Part shown: one piece after another, positions 52,501-62,500 of the stretch | Position numbering within the stretch: the first letter of the stretch is position 1 | How the letters are laid out: each line of letters starts with the position of its first letter | Assembly: GCA_009746045.1 (NCBI GenBank) | Contig: RPFO01000213.1 | Span: 6,128,654-6,192,653 of the forward strand | DNA: 64,000 nucleotides | Source of the DNA: Mesostigma viride | Lineage: Eukaryota > Streptophyta > Mesostigmatophyceae > Mesostigmatales > Mesostigmataceae | Direction of reading: 5' to 3' | Notes under the pieces: model-generated | Told to the model about the DNA's origin: nothing | What the model saw: only the letters and a program-made list of their open reading frames with translations | The model's database searches: none | Program-made: the position numbers and the translations under genes

Positions 52501-54565
52501 AGGTAGGATACGAGACACCCGAGCGAGCCAGGGATATTATGAAAAAGTGTGGCATATAACACGGGTAATGTGTCGATGACACCACCAGTGCATGGTACAA
52601 GGCATCCAGGGGAGCCGGGGAGGAAAGGGACAAAGAGAGGTAGTGCATACGGCTCTTTCTCTTGAGATAGGTGTAGGCTGCGTACGGTGGCCGAAGACAT
52701 GGCATATCAAGGACTCGTGAAGGTGAGCCGAGGTGAGTAAGTAGCTGCTAGTGCATTATGGTCCCAAGGCACAGAGTGGTAGCATAGAGAAAGTAGTGCG
52801 ATACATTTGTCCTCGTAGTAGTTGGGCAGTGCAGAAGAAAAAACTACTTGGTTCATTTGTGAAGGTTATCGCGCCTGATGATGATGTCAGGTCGAGGGCC
52901 AGTCAGCGACGGAGGATCGGGTTATGCATGGCACTCAAAGCATAATCCAGGGGACCTGATGAACTATTTAAAGCGCAGGATGAGAAGCCCCACTTGATAG
53001 CGCATGGCGCAGGTATCAACCCACCGCGTATACCCCACCGCGTCCGCTAATACTCCATGGTCCCACGTCCACCCCTCCGCCGCCGCATCGCAATCCCTCC
53101 ATCGCTGCGCGCAGGATGAGCAATGGCGACAGCACGACACCACGGGGGCGCCCGCCCCCATCCCCTTCTCCTTCATGCCCATTGACGTGAGCGAGGGCGC
53201 GCTCGAATCTCTGGCAGGGAAGCTATCGTCCCTGACGCACGGCCGCAAGCACAACCTGGACATGACCCTCGTGGTGGGCGACAGCACCGACGGACTGCGG
53301 TGGATGTGCTCTTCGTCGTCACGGCGCAACCTGGTCCTCTTCCTAGGCTCCAGCCTGGGCAACTTGGACATGGACCAGTCGGGCAAGGTGCGTGTCATGG
53401 AGGTGGACTGCTAGTTGACTGTTACACAAAAGATATTGCTCCTTATTGCACCCTCCATGTACTATAATGGTCCTACTTTGTAAACTGGATAGTAGTACTT
53501 GGACAGGCATCAGTCAGGGACGGTGCATCTTACATTAGTGGAATGCTTCTGTGGTACATAATCTTTAGCGGCTGACAGATTATGGAAGTGAAATCGGCGA
53601 CACAAGTGTGAGACACGAAACAGATGAACCCTAGCAGGTGGGTAAATAGGCAAGGCAAGAACCCGGCAAGTGGGTAAACATGGCAACACAAGTGTTAGAC
53701 ACGAAAGACATTATTCCCTAGCAAGTTAAAACGGAACCGCGTCTTTGCTCGGCCTACTTACTCACCTGCCACTTCCTTGCCTTGTGCTTTATGATACATT
53801 TGCCACTGTACAAAAGCAGTTCTAATGTGAAGCTATGGCATGTGCATTGCTTTGCCTGTCTGTCCACGACACGCGTGGTCGCTGTATGGTTGCTGTATAG
53901 TAACATGTGCTATTTATAGCAACATGCTTGTTCAGTACTGGATAAAGCGAGCCAATCCACATCCTCTCGCCTGCCTTCTGTCCCCGTGCCAACCCCACCC
54001 GTCATTGACCCCCCCCCCCCCCCCCCCTGCATCCCCACCGCCAAACCGCTCCTCCCCCCAGTTCTTGCGCTCGCTTTACAGCTCGCTCAACGAGGGCGAC
54101 CTCCTGCTGGTCGGGTTCGACCTTCGCAAGGACATCAAGGTCATGCAGGCCGCCTACGACGACGCGCGTGGCGTGACGGCCGCGTTCAACTACAACCTGC
54201 TCACCCGCATCAACCGGGAGCTGGGCGCCGACTTCGATGTCTCCAAGTTCCAGTTCTACTCCACCTATGACGCCCAGGAGGGGGCCATTATCAGCAGCCT
54301 GGTCAGCAAGGAGCCCCAAACAGTGCGCATCAGCGGGCTGCCGGCGGCGGCCGCGTCGGGCGGAAGTCTGCCCGGTCCACGGGAGTTTTTCTTTGACAAG
54401 TGGGAGGCGGTGTTCACTGAACGGAGCGTCAAGTACACGATGGCCATCGTGCATGATCTGGCGGCGCGCGGCGGGTTTGAGGTCGTCGAGGACTTTTATG
54501 ACAGCCGGCAGTGGTTCGTGGACTCGCTGTGGCGCGTCCGCAAGACGCCAGTGTCGTCTGTGTAA
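40566..54565 (+). CDS. PLP enzyme-EgtB-EgtD fusion (putative complete ergothioneine synthase)
   Basis: Eleven exons: 40,566-40,820, 42,569-42,925, 43,738-44,779, 45,408-45,954, 46,664-48,674, 49,027-49,281, 50,177-50,330, 51,054-51,264, 51,969-52,125, 53,115-53,387 and 54,062-54,565. All introns are GT-AG, and the phases (0,0,1,2,0,0,1,2,0,0) close to 1,922 codons including the stop. Order: ACC-synthase-like fold-type-I PLP domain (~50-760), DinB_2/EgtB (~765-1045), FGE-sulfatase (~1120-1489), linker, EgtD methyltransferase (~1560-1921). EgtD makes hercynine from histidine, EgtB adds cysteine as the sulfoxide, and a PLP C-S lyase would release ergothioneine. Exon 5 itself joins the PLP C-terminus to EgtB, which argues strongly against separate genes. 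Residues 7-19 are hydrophobic, so the start is uncertain. The lyase role is inferred. Confidence 0.85.
42181..42408 (+). repeat. Six tandem 38-bp units in intron 1 of the fusion gene
   Basis: CTCAACATGCTTGTTTGCCC followed by CC(A/T)AGCATATCTTAACTA is repeated six times without spacers. It lies 160 bp before the exon 2 acceptor. Confidence 0.95.
43400..43515 (+). repeat. ~33-bp tandem units in intron 2 of the fusion gene
   Basis: GGCGGTACTACTATATTTAT then CACCTATTTACCA is repeated about three times, with degenerate flanking copies. Confidence 0.85.
45226..45407 (+). repeat. Minisatellite ending at the exon 4 splice acceptor
   Basis: Roughly ten copies of an 18-bp unit (CACACGTGCCCATACGCG type). 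The last unit's GCGCCAG provides the splice acceptor at 45,406-45,407. Confidence 0.85.
46013..46128 (+). repeat. Three tandem ~43-bp units in intron 4
   Basis: GTACTATAATGGGCGTATAA then AAGTAAGTTGTATTTAAGAT is repeated three times. Each unit contains a GTAAGT that resembles a splice donor. Confidence 0.9.
46734..47590 (+). other. egtB: Module 2a: DinB_2 domain of Egt1-type EgtB
   Basis: [20 protein letters not shown] then [16 protein letters not shown] is the Egt1/EgtB iron-site entry region. [15 protein letters not shown] with CHAHS and [18 protein letters not shown] is the signature of fungal-type Egt1. [15 protein letters not shown] supplies the H-x3-H-x-E iron ligands (His1016, His1020, Glu1022). 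EgtB is a non-haem-iron sulfoxide synthase that couples hercynine with cysteine (or gamma-Glu-Cys) and O2. A Ser/Asn-rich insert (46,945-47,080) lies between the two metal-binding halves. Confidence 0.88.
47826..49281 (+). other. egtB: Module 2b: FGE-sulfatase domain of EgtB
   Basis: [13 protein letters not shown] opens the fold; a Pro/Cys-rich insert follows, then [36 protein letters not shown] and WMREG-like [16 protein letters not shown]. Exon 6 supplies [38 protein letters not shown] and [17 protein letters not shown], the C-terminal Egt1/FGE signature. The exon 5 to 6 join ([14 protein letters not shown]) is phase 0. In EgtB this domain frames the substrate pocket above the iron. Confidence 0.88.
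49361..49540 (+). repeat. Three tandem ~59-bp units in intron 6
   Basis: ATGGTTAGTTTGACTGCAGC then CATTGAAAGATTCTGTAAAA is present three times with almost no changes. Confidence 0.95.
50873..51018 (+). repeat. (CCA)n microsatellite before the exon 8 acceptor
   Basis: About 48 uninterrupted CCA triplets end 35 bp before the acceptor at 51,053. The apparent poly-His, poly-Thr and poly-Gly ORFs are artefacts. The exon phases place the tract in intron 7. Confidence 0.95.
51054..54565 (+). other. egtD: Module 3: EgtD histidine-specific methyltransferase
   Basis: [20 protein letters not shown] then [12 protein letters not shown] crosses the exon 8/9 junction exactly as in EgtD proteins. [20 protein letters not shown] is the SAM-binding loop, [15 protein letters not shown] the D-V-S motif, [14 protein letters not shown] the G-x-x-x-G-N motif, and [18 protein letters not shown] the substrate-side Tyr/Asn region. 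[16 protein letters not shown] retains the E-x-S pair (Glu1874, Ser1876) that holds the histidine imidazole in bacterial EgtD. The family is Methyltransf_33 (SAM-dependent N-alpha trimethylation of histidine). The exon 7 linker (50,177-50,330) is Gly/Val-rich with no domain. Confidence 0.9.
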
Positions 54566-55490
54566 CGTGTACCTTCGGCTGAAAAAGTCAGCCTATTATC
54601 ATGTCGGCATGTGCACCCCTATGCAGAAGGGAACTTTGAGACAGCACAGCATGACACATGTAACTTTATTGGGCCGCCATGGGCGCGGCAACTTTTTTAT
54701 ACACCTGCCAGCAGTCAATCCTGCAGCGACTGTGCATCATGTGCAAGCTGCTGCTGTGTTTTCCGGAGTATGTGCAGGTGTTTGCCCTGTTGGGGGATAA
54801 AACAAAGCAGGTCTGCACAGTCATGGCCCGTATGCCAATCTAGCTTGTGCAGTCCGCATCAATATACCAAGGGGACAGCCAGCGAAGGCCAGACATCGGG
54901 AGAATCCGGACCATGGCAGGTCGAGCCTGCCGTTATCTTTTCCGCGTATATAAGACTAGGCTGAGTGCGACAGTGAACCAGTGCTGCACTGTTACGCTTG
55001 CACCTGAACCGCAGGACAGAAACATTGTGAGTTTACTGCACAGATAACGTTGGGTCACTGTTTGCTTGTCGGCTTTCATGTAAGGTTGCAACCTGGACCT
55101 AAATGCAAAGCCTAAGTCGCTGATACTTACTCTGGCAAACTATCGCCCCTGATGTTAGCTGCTAGAGATCGACTGGCTACGATGCAATATATGTGGATTG
55201 CAGCTTGGACGCACCTAGAATAAAGCTTCACAGAATGCAGGGCTGGGGCACAATACAGATGAATGCATAACAGATGAAATAACATTAAGACATGGTGCCA
55301 AGAAGTACGTACGTAATTGCATGTCATGTGCGCAGGGGCATGCCATGGAGAATTGTGCTAACCTCAAACTACTATACAATATCACCTGGACATGTGGTAT
55401 CCTATAGGAAGAACAGGCTGGCACCTGGGCAGCCTTCCGGCTTATCTGTAAGTAAGTAAGTACTTGCGTGTCATGCACATAGGCACAATG
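54566..55490. other. 3' flank of the fusion gene; no gene seen
   Basis: A TGTAA-containing stretch (54,657-54,661), the usual poly(A) signal in many green algae, lies about 95 bp after the stop; its use here is a guess. Positions 54,874-54,914 carry a repeated motif also at 15,701 and, inverted, at 57,792. No ORF is recognised. Confidence 0.4.
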
Positions 55491-56680
55491 GATAGCTCAG
55501 CAGGCACCAAGCCCGCCCAACCCGGGCGTTTTGTTCTCACATGGCGTGCGCCAGGCACGTGCTCGCTTTGCTAGCATTGCAGCCCGTGCCCCTGGCCTAG
55601 CGATCACGAACGAGCTTGGAGAAGGGGGGCCGACTAACAAGCAGAATTTACTAGCTGACCTCATTTATGCCGACGACATCACGCTCGTTGAGAAGCCGGA
55701 GTCTGCAGGCCCAACTTTGGCTGGACTGCCTGGCGCTCGAGGCTCGGGCGGTTGGTCTAGAAATCAGCCCCAAAACGGAGGCCCTGGCCCTCGGCATGGC
55801 AGGGCCCCCACCCACGCTTCGCCTCTTAGACGATGCCGAGGTCAACTACCCAGTCTACCCTCCTTCAGGCCGCTTCAAGCTGCTCGGCAGTTGGCTTCCC
55901 GACTGCGAGGACGACATGACGACACGGATCGGCATGGCGTGGGCGCACCTCCATGACCACCGCCGCTGGTGGAGCAACCCCGCCCTACCCCGGATCGTCA
56001 AGCGTGACCTCTTCAAGGTCGTCATTCTGACGATCCTGACCTACGGCGCCGAGACCTGGACACTGACGCAGGAGGCTGGAGCAACGACTCGACAGCAACG
56101 TCACCAAGATGCTGCGCAAGGCCCTTAACATCCCCTTTGGTTTGCACATTAGTAATGAGGATTTGTACGCTGATTTGCCCTATGTTTCCCACATTCTTAG
56201 GCACAGGCGCCTGAGCCTAGCCGGGCACCTGGCCCGCACAGATCAGGTAGATACATCAGATAGACTAGCTGGCACCAAGCCCGCCCAGCCTGGGCGATAT
56301 GTCCTCACCTGGCGTGCCCCCGGCCGCGCGCGGCAGGGCCGCCACCCGTGGACTTTTCGTGATAGACTCGGCATGGACATGTGCTACACTAGACGTGACG
56401 GGCTCACACCCGGGCAGCCTCCTGGTTTGTCTGTAATATGGAGGCAGATGGTGCGCAAGGATAGATGGCAAGTAGTGATGAAGGAGACCACCCCCAAGCC
56501 TAGCTGTGGGGGCTCCGCGTGTGACCAAAGTATGGCATTCATAGCGATTCGGGCCGCAGTGCCCACACCCCTGTAACTAGGACCTAGATAGCTTACACCA
56601 TATCCATTCCATCCCATGTTCCCCTCCCACTGAGGACTTATGCTCACGTGACGCAGTCACGTGTCTATTAATTAACTAAT
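55491..56680 (+). pseudogene. LINE-B reverse transcriptase 3' portion with 3' end
   Basis: Three frames give ARFASIAARAPGLAITNELG, LLADLIYADDITLVEKPES (YADD box), WLDCLALEARAVGLEISPKT, LLGSWLPDCEDDMTTRIGM, VILTILTYGAETWTLTQEAG, LRKALNIPFGLHISNEDLYA and RRLSLAGHLARTDQVDTS, i.e. the end of a LINE ORF2. It finishes with a 3' UTR containing CCATTCCATCCCATG, the hairpin ACGTGACGCAGTCACGT and ATTAATTAA at ~56,670. A fragment of the family's own 3' coding end (55,491-55,550) is fused upstream, so the copy is chimeric. It preserves the empty target site (TTAA at 56,127-56,130) of the transposon found at 17,170-20,866. Confidence 0.8.
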
Positions 56681-57042
56681 GGCGTGCCCCGGGCCGAGCG
56701 TGGCCGGGGCGCCACCCATGGACCTTCCGGGATAGGATAGGCATGGATATGTGTTACCCACGTTGCATGCAATGGGCCATGGCAGCCCCCTGGCATGTCT
56801 GTCAACTGGAGGCAGATGGTTCGCAAGGATAGGTGGCAGGTAGTAATGAAGGAGACCACCCCCAAGTCAGTGAGGGCTCCGCGTGTGACCAAGTGTGGCA
56901 TTCCGAGTGATTCGGGCCGTGGTGCCCACAACCCCGTACGTAACTAGGTCTTAGATTAATTAATAGACACGTGACTGCGTCACGTGAGCATAAGTCCTCC
57001 GTGGGAGGGGAACATGGGATGAACTGGTCTTAGATGGCTAGC
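56681..57042. mobile_element. Two further LINE-B 3' fragments
   Basis: Positions 56,681-56,940 (plus) repeat the region from TGGCGTGCCCC to the GATTCGGGCCGTGG segment. Positions 56,953-57,030 are an inverted 3' terminus with TTAATTAATAG, ACGTGACTGCGTCACGT and GGGAGGGGAACATGGGATG. Confidence 0.6.
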
Positions 57043-57453
57043 TCCATCCATCCCATCCCATCCCATCCCATCCCATCCCATCCCATCCCATCCCATCCCA
57101 TCCCATCCCATCCCATCCCATCCCATCCCATCCCATCCCATCCCATCCCATCCCATCCCATCCCATCCCATCCCATCCCATCCCATCCCATCCCATCCCA
57201 TCCCATCCCATCCCATCCCATCCCATCCCATCCCATCCCATCCCATCCCATCCCATCCCATCCCATCCCATCCCATCCCATCCCATCCCATCCCATCCCA
57301 TCCCATCCCATCCCATCCCATCCCATCCCATCCCATCCCATCCCATCCCATCCCATCCCATCCCATCCCATCCCATCCCATCCCATCCCATCCCATCCCA
57401 TCCCATCCCATCCCATCCCATCCCATCCCATCCCATCCCATCCCATCCCATCG
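57043..57453. repeat. (TCCCA)n satellite, ~81 units
   Basis: About 410 bp of a virtually perfect TCCCA pentamer. Its left flank is a LINE-B 3' UTR that itself contains CCATCCATTCCATCCCATG. Long ORFs on both strands (IPSHP, GMGWD repeats) are artefacts. Confidence 0.97.
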
Positions 57454-58722
57454 TAACGCTGTTGCGTGTTAACTGATTAATTAATTAATGCACATAGGCA
57501 TGCCACGGATGGAGTACTATGCTGATTCGATCATTATATTGAAAAATAGTTACAAAAACAGACAAACATTTTCTGCATCATGCCCCAACCATTTAGTTGA
57601 GTCGAAACACACGCCCTGATCAAGCAAGCTGTTTCCGGCCCCACCGTCTAGGTCACCCGGTCATCTGTATGCACGTAGACCAGCCATATTTTCAATGCAC
57701 AAGCAAGGCTACACATTTCCATCTCCATTCATGTTCATCATCCTGAACTCGCAAACGCGGGCAAGATAACTGCCAGCAGGCTTGAGCTACCATGGTCCGG
57801 ATTCTCCCGATTTCTGGCCTGCGCACGTTGTCTCCTTGATATAGTACTAGATGGGGGTATAATCCTCATCCTAGCTGTCCTCTACTCTGGCTTATCTTTG
57901 ATCTGCCAGGGGCAGATGACTCGCAAAGATAGTTGTCGCACGTAAATTAATTAAGATACACGTGACTGCGTCACGTGAGCATAAGTCCTTTGACCTTGTT
58001 CAAAATATTCGGTAAAATTAGTGTTTCGGGCCGTGGCAGTAGCTCTAGTGCCCACAAACCTGCAAATGGAAGCTCTAGATAGTCATCCATCCCACTGAGG
58101 CCGAACTCATCATAGCTCACGTGACGCATGGTCTATAGGTGTAAATTAATTAGGCACCTGTAGGCACCTAGGCCTTGCCAGCTAGGCACCTAGCCTGCAC
58201 ATATCAGGTAGATCGACACCTTCGAAGTTAGGTGGGCTAGCTGGCACCAAGCCCGCACAGTCCGGGCGCCATGCCCTCACGTACATGGAAGCCCCGGCCT
58301 GATGCTGCGCACTGCGCATGCCCGGTCGCCCCCGCTGGACCCTAGCTCCATGACAGGCTAGGCTTAGACATGTATTATCCTAGAACGAGCTCCATGGGTT
58401 CACCGGCCCCCGGTCAGACTCCTGGCCTATCCGTAATCTGGAGGTATCGATTCGACCCCCAAGGAGCAGCGACACAAGGTTATGACAGATCGACACCATC
58501 CCCACATCGGGTCGGTGGGCCGCGGGGAGACGCGGGTAACTACAATTGGTAAGCATAGCGGGTGCCCGCTATTAATTAATTAATTAATAGCGGGTGGAGC
58601 CGTGGCGCCCGCAAACCGACCACTCGGGGACTTGTAGTTTCCATCTCCATCTCTGGACATGTCAACTCCATTGAGGATTTATCTTCATGTGGTGCAGTCT
58701 ACATTAATTGATTGATTAGTTA
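57454..58722. mobile_element. Cluster of LINE-B-like 3' relics
   Basis: At least three decayed 3' ends are recognisable: 57,946-57,990 (inverted, ACGTGACTGCGTCACGT), 58,094-58,153 (plus) and 58,200-58,720 (plus), the last containing GGCACCAAGCCCGC, CCTATCCGTAATCTGGAGG and an ATTAATTGATTGATTAG tail. TTAA tracts separate them (e.g. 58,570-58,590). No intact ORF remains. Confidence 0.55.
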
Positions 58723-58860
58723 ATTCTATTAACCGTGGAACTCCAGGGTAACCAGACTCTTTATTAAAACAATGAGTGGAGCACATACAAAAGGCAGGCC
58801 ACATCCCGGCCGCCGATGCTCATGGGAACACTTATTGCTTGGCAAAGGCTAGCCTTACCC
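58723..58860 (-). repeat. Split direct repeat B2 (outer 3' end)
   Basis: 138 bp, identical to 59,317-59,454. Its left edge abuts a LINE-B tail (ATTGATTGATTAGTTA) and marks the 3' end of the element. Confidence 0.9.
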
Positions 58861-59319
58861 CCAAACACGCAGGGAGGGTGGGCGGGAAAAGAAAAGAGGC
58901 CGACCTTAGCTAGGTGGGTTTGTTTTTGTCCTTTTTTGCGTGTCATGCGGCCTTGGCCCGGACGGCATTTTTTCGCCACGCAAATGTTGCGTCTGAACAA
59001 ATGACGCAATGTGGCGTTCTAATTGCCGGCAGCTTACGTAAGGCTGCCGGGGCTATTAGGTCACATACTGCGTGAGAGAAAGAATCTAGATCTAGTTAAT
59101 CACTACGCCATGAGCCAAGAAACCTAGACAGTGGCAGGTTTATATCTCAACGTAGCTCCTGCCACCTGGCCAAGAAAAACTGGCCAAAGCTTTGGCCACG
59201 ACTGATCCGGATCAGGCCGCACCGGCCTCAAAAGGTATGTCACGTGAACCCAATAACCTAGCTATAGCGGCTACCCTTCCATCTCACTATAAAGAAACTA
59301 TGTTCAGAGAACCACGATT
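58861..59319 (-). repeat. A2 region of the tyrosine-recombinase element
   Basis: The ~456-bp interval between B1 and B2. On the element strand it begins AATCGTGGTTCTCTG. No partner copy (A1) is visible inside the window. Confidence 0.6.
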
Positions 59320-59454
59320 CTATTAACCGTGGAACTCCAGGGTAACCAGACTCTTTATTAAAACAATGAGTGGAGCACATACAAAAGGCAGGCCACATCC
59401 CGGCCGCCGATGCTCATGGGAACACTTATTGCTTGGCAAAGGCTAGCCTTACCC
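59317..59454 (-). repeat. Split direct repeat B1
   Basis: Identical to 58,723-58,860. It follows the pol stop codon by ~70 bp on the element strand. Confidence 0.9.
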
Positions 59455-59526
59455 TTATATCCCTCCCTGGCGATCCATGCCAGGGGCAAAGAACCTAGCA
59501 TAATGACAGAGAAATGAACAACCAAA

Positions 59527-62500
59527 TTAGGTGGAGGGCAATTTCAAAATAGCCCGCCAGGCCCGAGGGGGGCAGGCGGCCATGGCCCGAAGAATAACCT
59601 CAGGCAGCTGCACCTCCAAACTGCGGTGCAAGCCCACATAATGGGCAACCGTGGAGCTGCTAAGCCAGCGCCCCCGGCCCTGGATGTCCCCCATGCTGCG
59701 ACCCGCGAGGAAATCGTGAGTGGCACCTCCATGCCGCAGCCCGTGAATGGTGAAAATCTGGGCGACCCCCAAGGCCTGACTCGCAGCCTGCCAAATGCGC
59801 CGGAATTGCGGGTAGGTGAAAGGGAACACGGCCTCCCAAGCGTGCTTACCCGCGATGCAGTGACGGAGGATGGTTTCAGACATCACATCTTCTACCACCA
59901 CTGACTGAGTCTTGCCCTTAGAGGTCTTGGTAGACCTCAGCAGTAGGGCGCCCCGTTGAGCCGGCCCAAGCCGAACGTCAGGCTGGAGGCGCACATGGCC
60001 AACACGGAGGTTCAGCGCCTCCGAGATTCGCAGGTAATGGCGGAACACGATGACAACCAGCAGGCCCGCAAGGCGCTGACCTTGCATGACCATCGTGCTG
60101 GCAAGTGCAAACGCCGCCTCCCATGGAATGGGAGGAGGGGCACGGGGGGGCACAAGTGTTTTCCACCCAGCGAGGACGCCACGGGCCAAGTCCCACCGCT
60201 TCACCATACCGGGATAATAAAGTTGCAACCCCATCAAGGCATTGACACACACTTGGCGGCTGTACCCCCGAAAATGAGCCCAGGCGACATACGCACAAAA
60301 TGTCTCCTCAAGGGTGTCAGCTCGTGACGATGACCCGTCCGCCCGCCCACCAGCCTCCCACCAAGTCAAGAGGGAATCAAGACCACGACGGTAGGCCAGC
60401 AAAGTAGCCGGCTTTACTTTCCCCTCTAGCAATGGAAGGTAGCTAACAGGTGCAGGGGGCCCCGGGTTAGGATGGATGCCTTCCGCGGTCAGGTCGCGCA
60501 CCCAGCCTGCCAAGAAAGTCGCCATGGATTGGCCGCGAGAAACGCCATCGGCTGGTTGAAGTGCACTCGGCGTCCACACCCACTGGGAACGACTCCCCGT
60601 GGCGAGGGTCAGCGCGCACAAGCGGCGGCACTGCTTGTTGAGCTTGTGGGATGAGGACCGCCCCTTAGCCAAGCAGCCCAACGCCGCGGTGGAGTCCACC
60701 AACCTCACCACCCGCTTGCCTCGGTTTGCCAAGCTGCGCGCACTCCTCTCCACGCCCTTCACTGCAGCCCGCACCTCCTTCTCGTTGATGTGCATCCCCG
60801 GATCCCGCCAACGACTCCGGACCCCAACCCGCCATTGCTGGCTAGTGATTGCTTGTTGCGCCCGCGCGCTCAGTGGCCTAGGGCCAGCGTAGGCCACCTC
60901 ACTTGGTATGAGCAAAGTCGGGTACCCCCGCACCTCTCGTGCCCTCGCCAGCTCCGTCACATCGCCCGGCTCCATGGTTGCGTACACGACACCTTGCCCG
61001 TAGGTGGACGCGTCAGATGCAACCACCTCACGGGCCAAAGGTGCGCTTCGGTCAACCCTTAGCATGGGAGCCAAGGCCAGGGCACACTCTAACTCCTCCC
61101 GCACCCCGGCCCACAGCACCCAGGATCGCTGCCCCCACCCTTGCAGGCTGATGAATTTGAAACATTGCTGCCAAATGGACAAGCAGCTGCGGCTTAACAT
61201 CTGCAGCCACAACCACCGCCCCAAGACGGCAGCCAGCCCCTCGGCCGTAGCTCGGCCTCGAGTGAGTATAGCCTGCGTGTGGGCGATCACAAGGTTGAGC
61301 TGCTTGACCGTTGGTTCCAGCACGCCGTTCCGTCGGTGCACCACCCCTAGGGCTTCTAGCTCGTCCCCTTCCAGGCTCGCCATCTTAGTCTTCTCCTTAG
61401 ACGGCACAAGGTTGTTAGGGAGGTAGCCTTCCTCAATAGCGCGCGTGATGAGCTGGTTCACCGCCTCGCAGGTCCGCCCGTTGCTGGCCACCAAGTCATC
61501 AATAGTGATGGACAGCATGGGGGCAGGGGGGTTTTCCAGGTCAATCTGAAGCTCCCCGGCGCGCTCCTCCTTGTACTCGATGGCCAAGCGCAGTGGCTGG
61601 CCACACTCGTCGCGCACCAAGGTGAGCTCACCTGCGCTTGAGAGGTAGTTGACCTGGCGCCTCGGATCCAGGGCACCGGTCATGTAGAGCACCATCTCAT
61701 GGATGGCCTCCCCCAGCGCCACCGCATGGGAATGTCCCATGGCCAGCACCTTGAGCACGGGCCACACCTTCCGCCTGGGCCCTGCCAGACCTACGCTAGT
61801 CGACCACACACTAGGAAGCCCTTGGTAGTCCCACCACCACTCGGGCACCTCGATGGAATAGTAGTATGACACGAGGTCGCTCTTGGCGCAGTAGCACCAG
61901 CCTTTGATGTAGACCTCCACGAGGATGCCCAGGTGGGGTAGCAGGATCTTGGGGGGGTCCACCCACAGCAGGTTGCCCAGCTTCCTGTTGACGATGAACC
62001 GAAGCTCACCCACCCCCTTGGCCACTCCAAAGCAGCCATCCACCCACTTGGGCCGCCTCTCCCGGAACGCCACCATGCCCACGCCCGCTGCCCGGCTCAT
62101 GAGCTTGCCCCATTCAGCCATGGAGCATCCCCGGCTGGGCTTGGGCACATTCCAATACTTTGCGCTCGCCACGACCGCTGGCTTGATGCAGTTCTCTTCG
62201 CTGGCATATATCTCCCGCCAGCTCGGCCGCATAGCCAACAGGTCGAGCAGCCGTGCCTTCCCCGCCACCTCCGCCTTTGGTAGACTCACCGCGTCCGCGC
62301 GCAGTTGTTCATACTTATTCTGCTTCCCATATATTGCATCAGCACCTTCTTGCTCCTGGCCTGTCGCAACGCCCCCTACGCGGCGACTGTGCCAGGTGCA
62401 GTGCCTCTTGACCCTCGCAAGGGCCTCCTCCCTCCCCTTAGAGCACGCCCCTCTAGGGTTAGGAGGAGGGTCTTGCCCCCCTCCCCACAGCCAATTAAGC

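Noticed and set aside
46734..54565. OvoA (ovothiol synthase) instead of EgtB-EgtD
   Set aside because: The C-terminal domain has EgtD (Methyltransf_33) motifs such as EYYPTR and TERSVKY, and the EgtB part has the Egt1 signature GIDPDVDT with CHAHS.
56980..57456. ORFs of IPSHP or GMGWD repeats
   Set aside because: They are six-frame readings of the TCCCA satellite. A pentamer gives an open frame by chance in several frames, and there is no gene context.
58764..59009. 81-codon ORF in the B2/A2 repeats
   Set aside because: It lies in the repeat region of the tyrosine-recombinase element and has no similarity to any protein I recognise.
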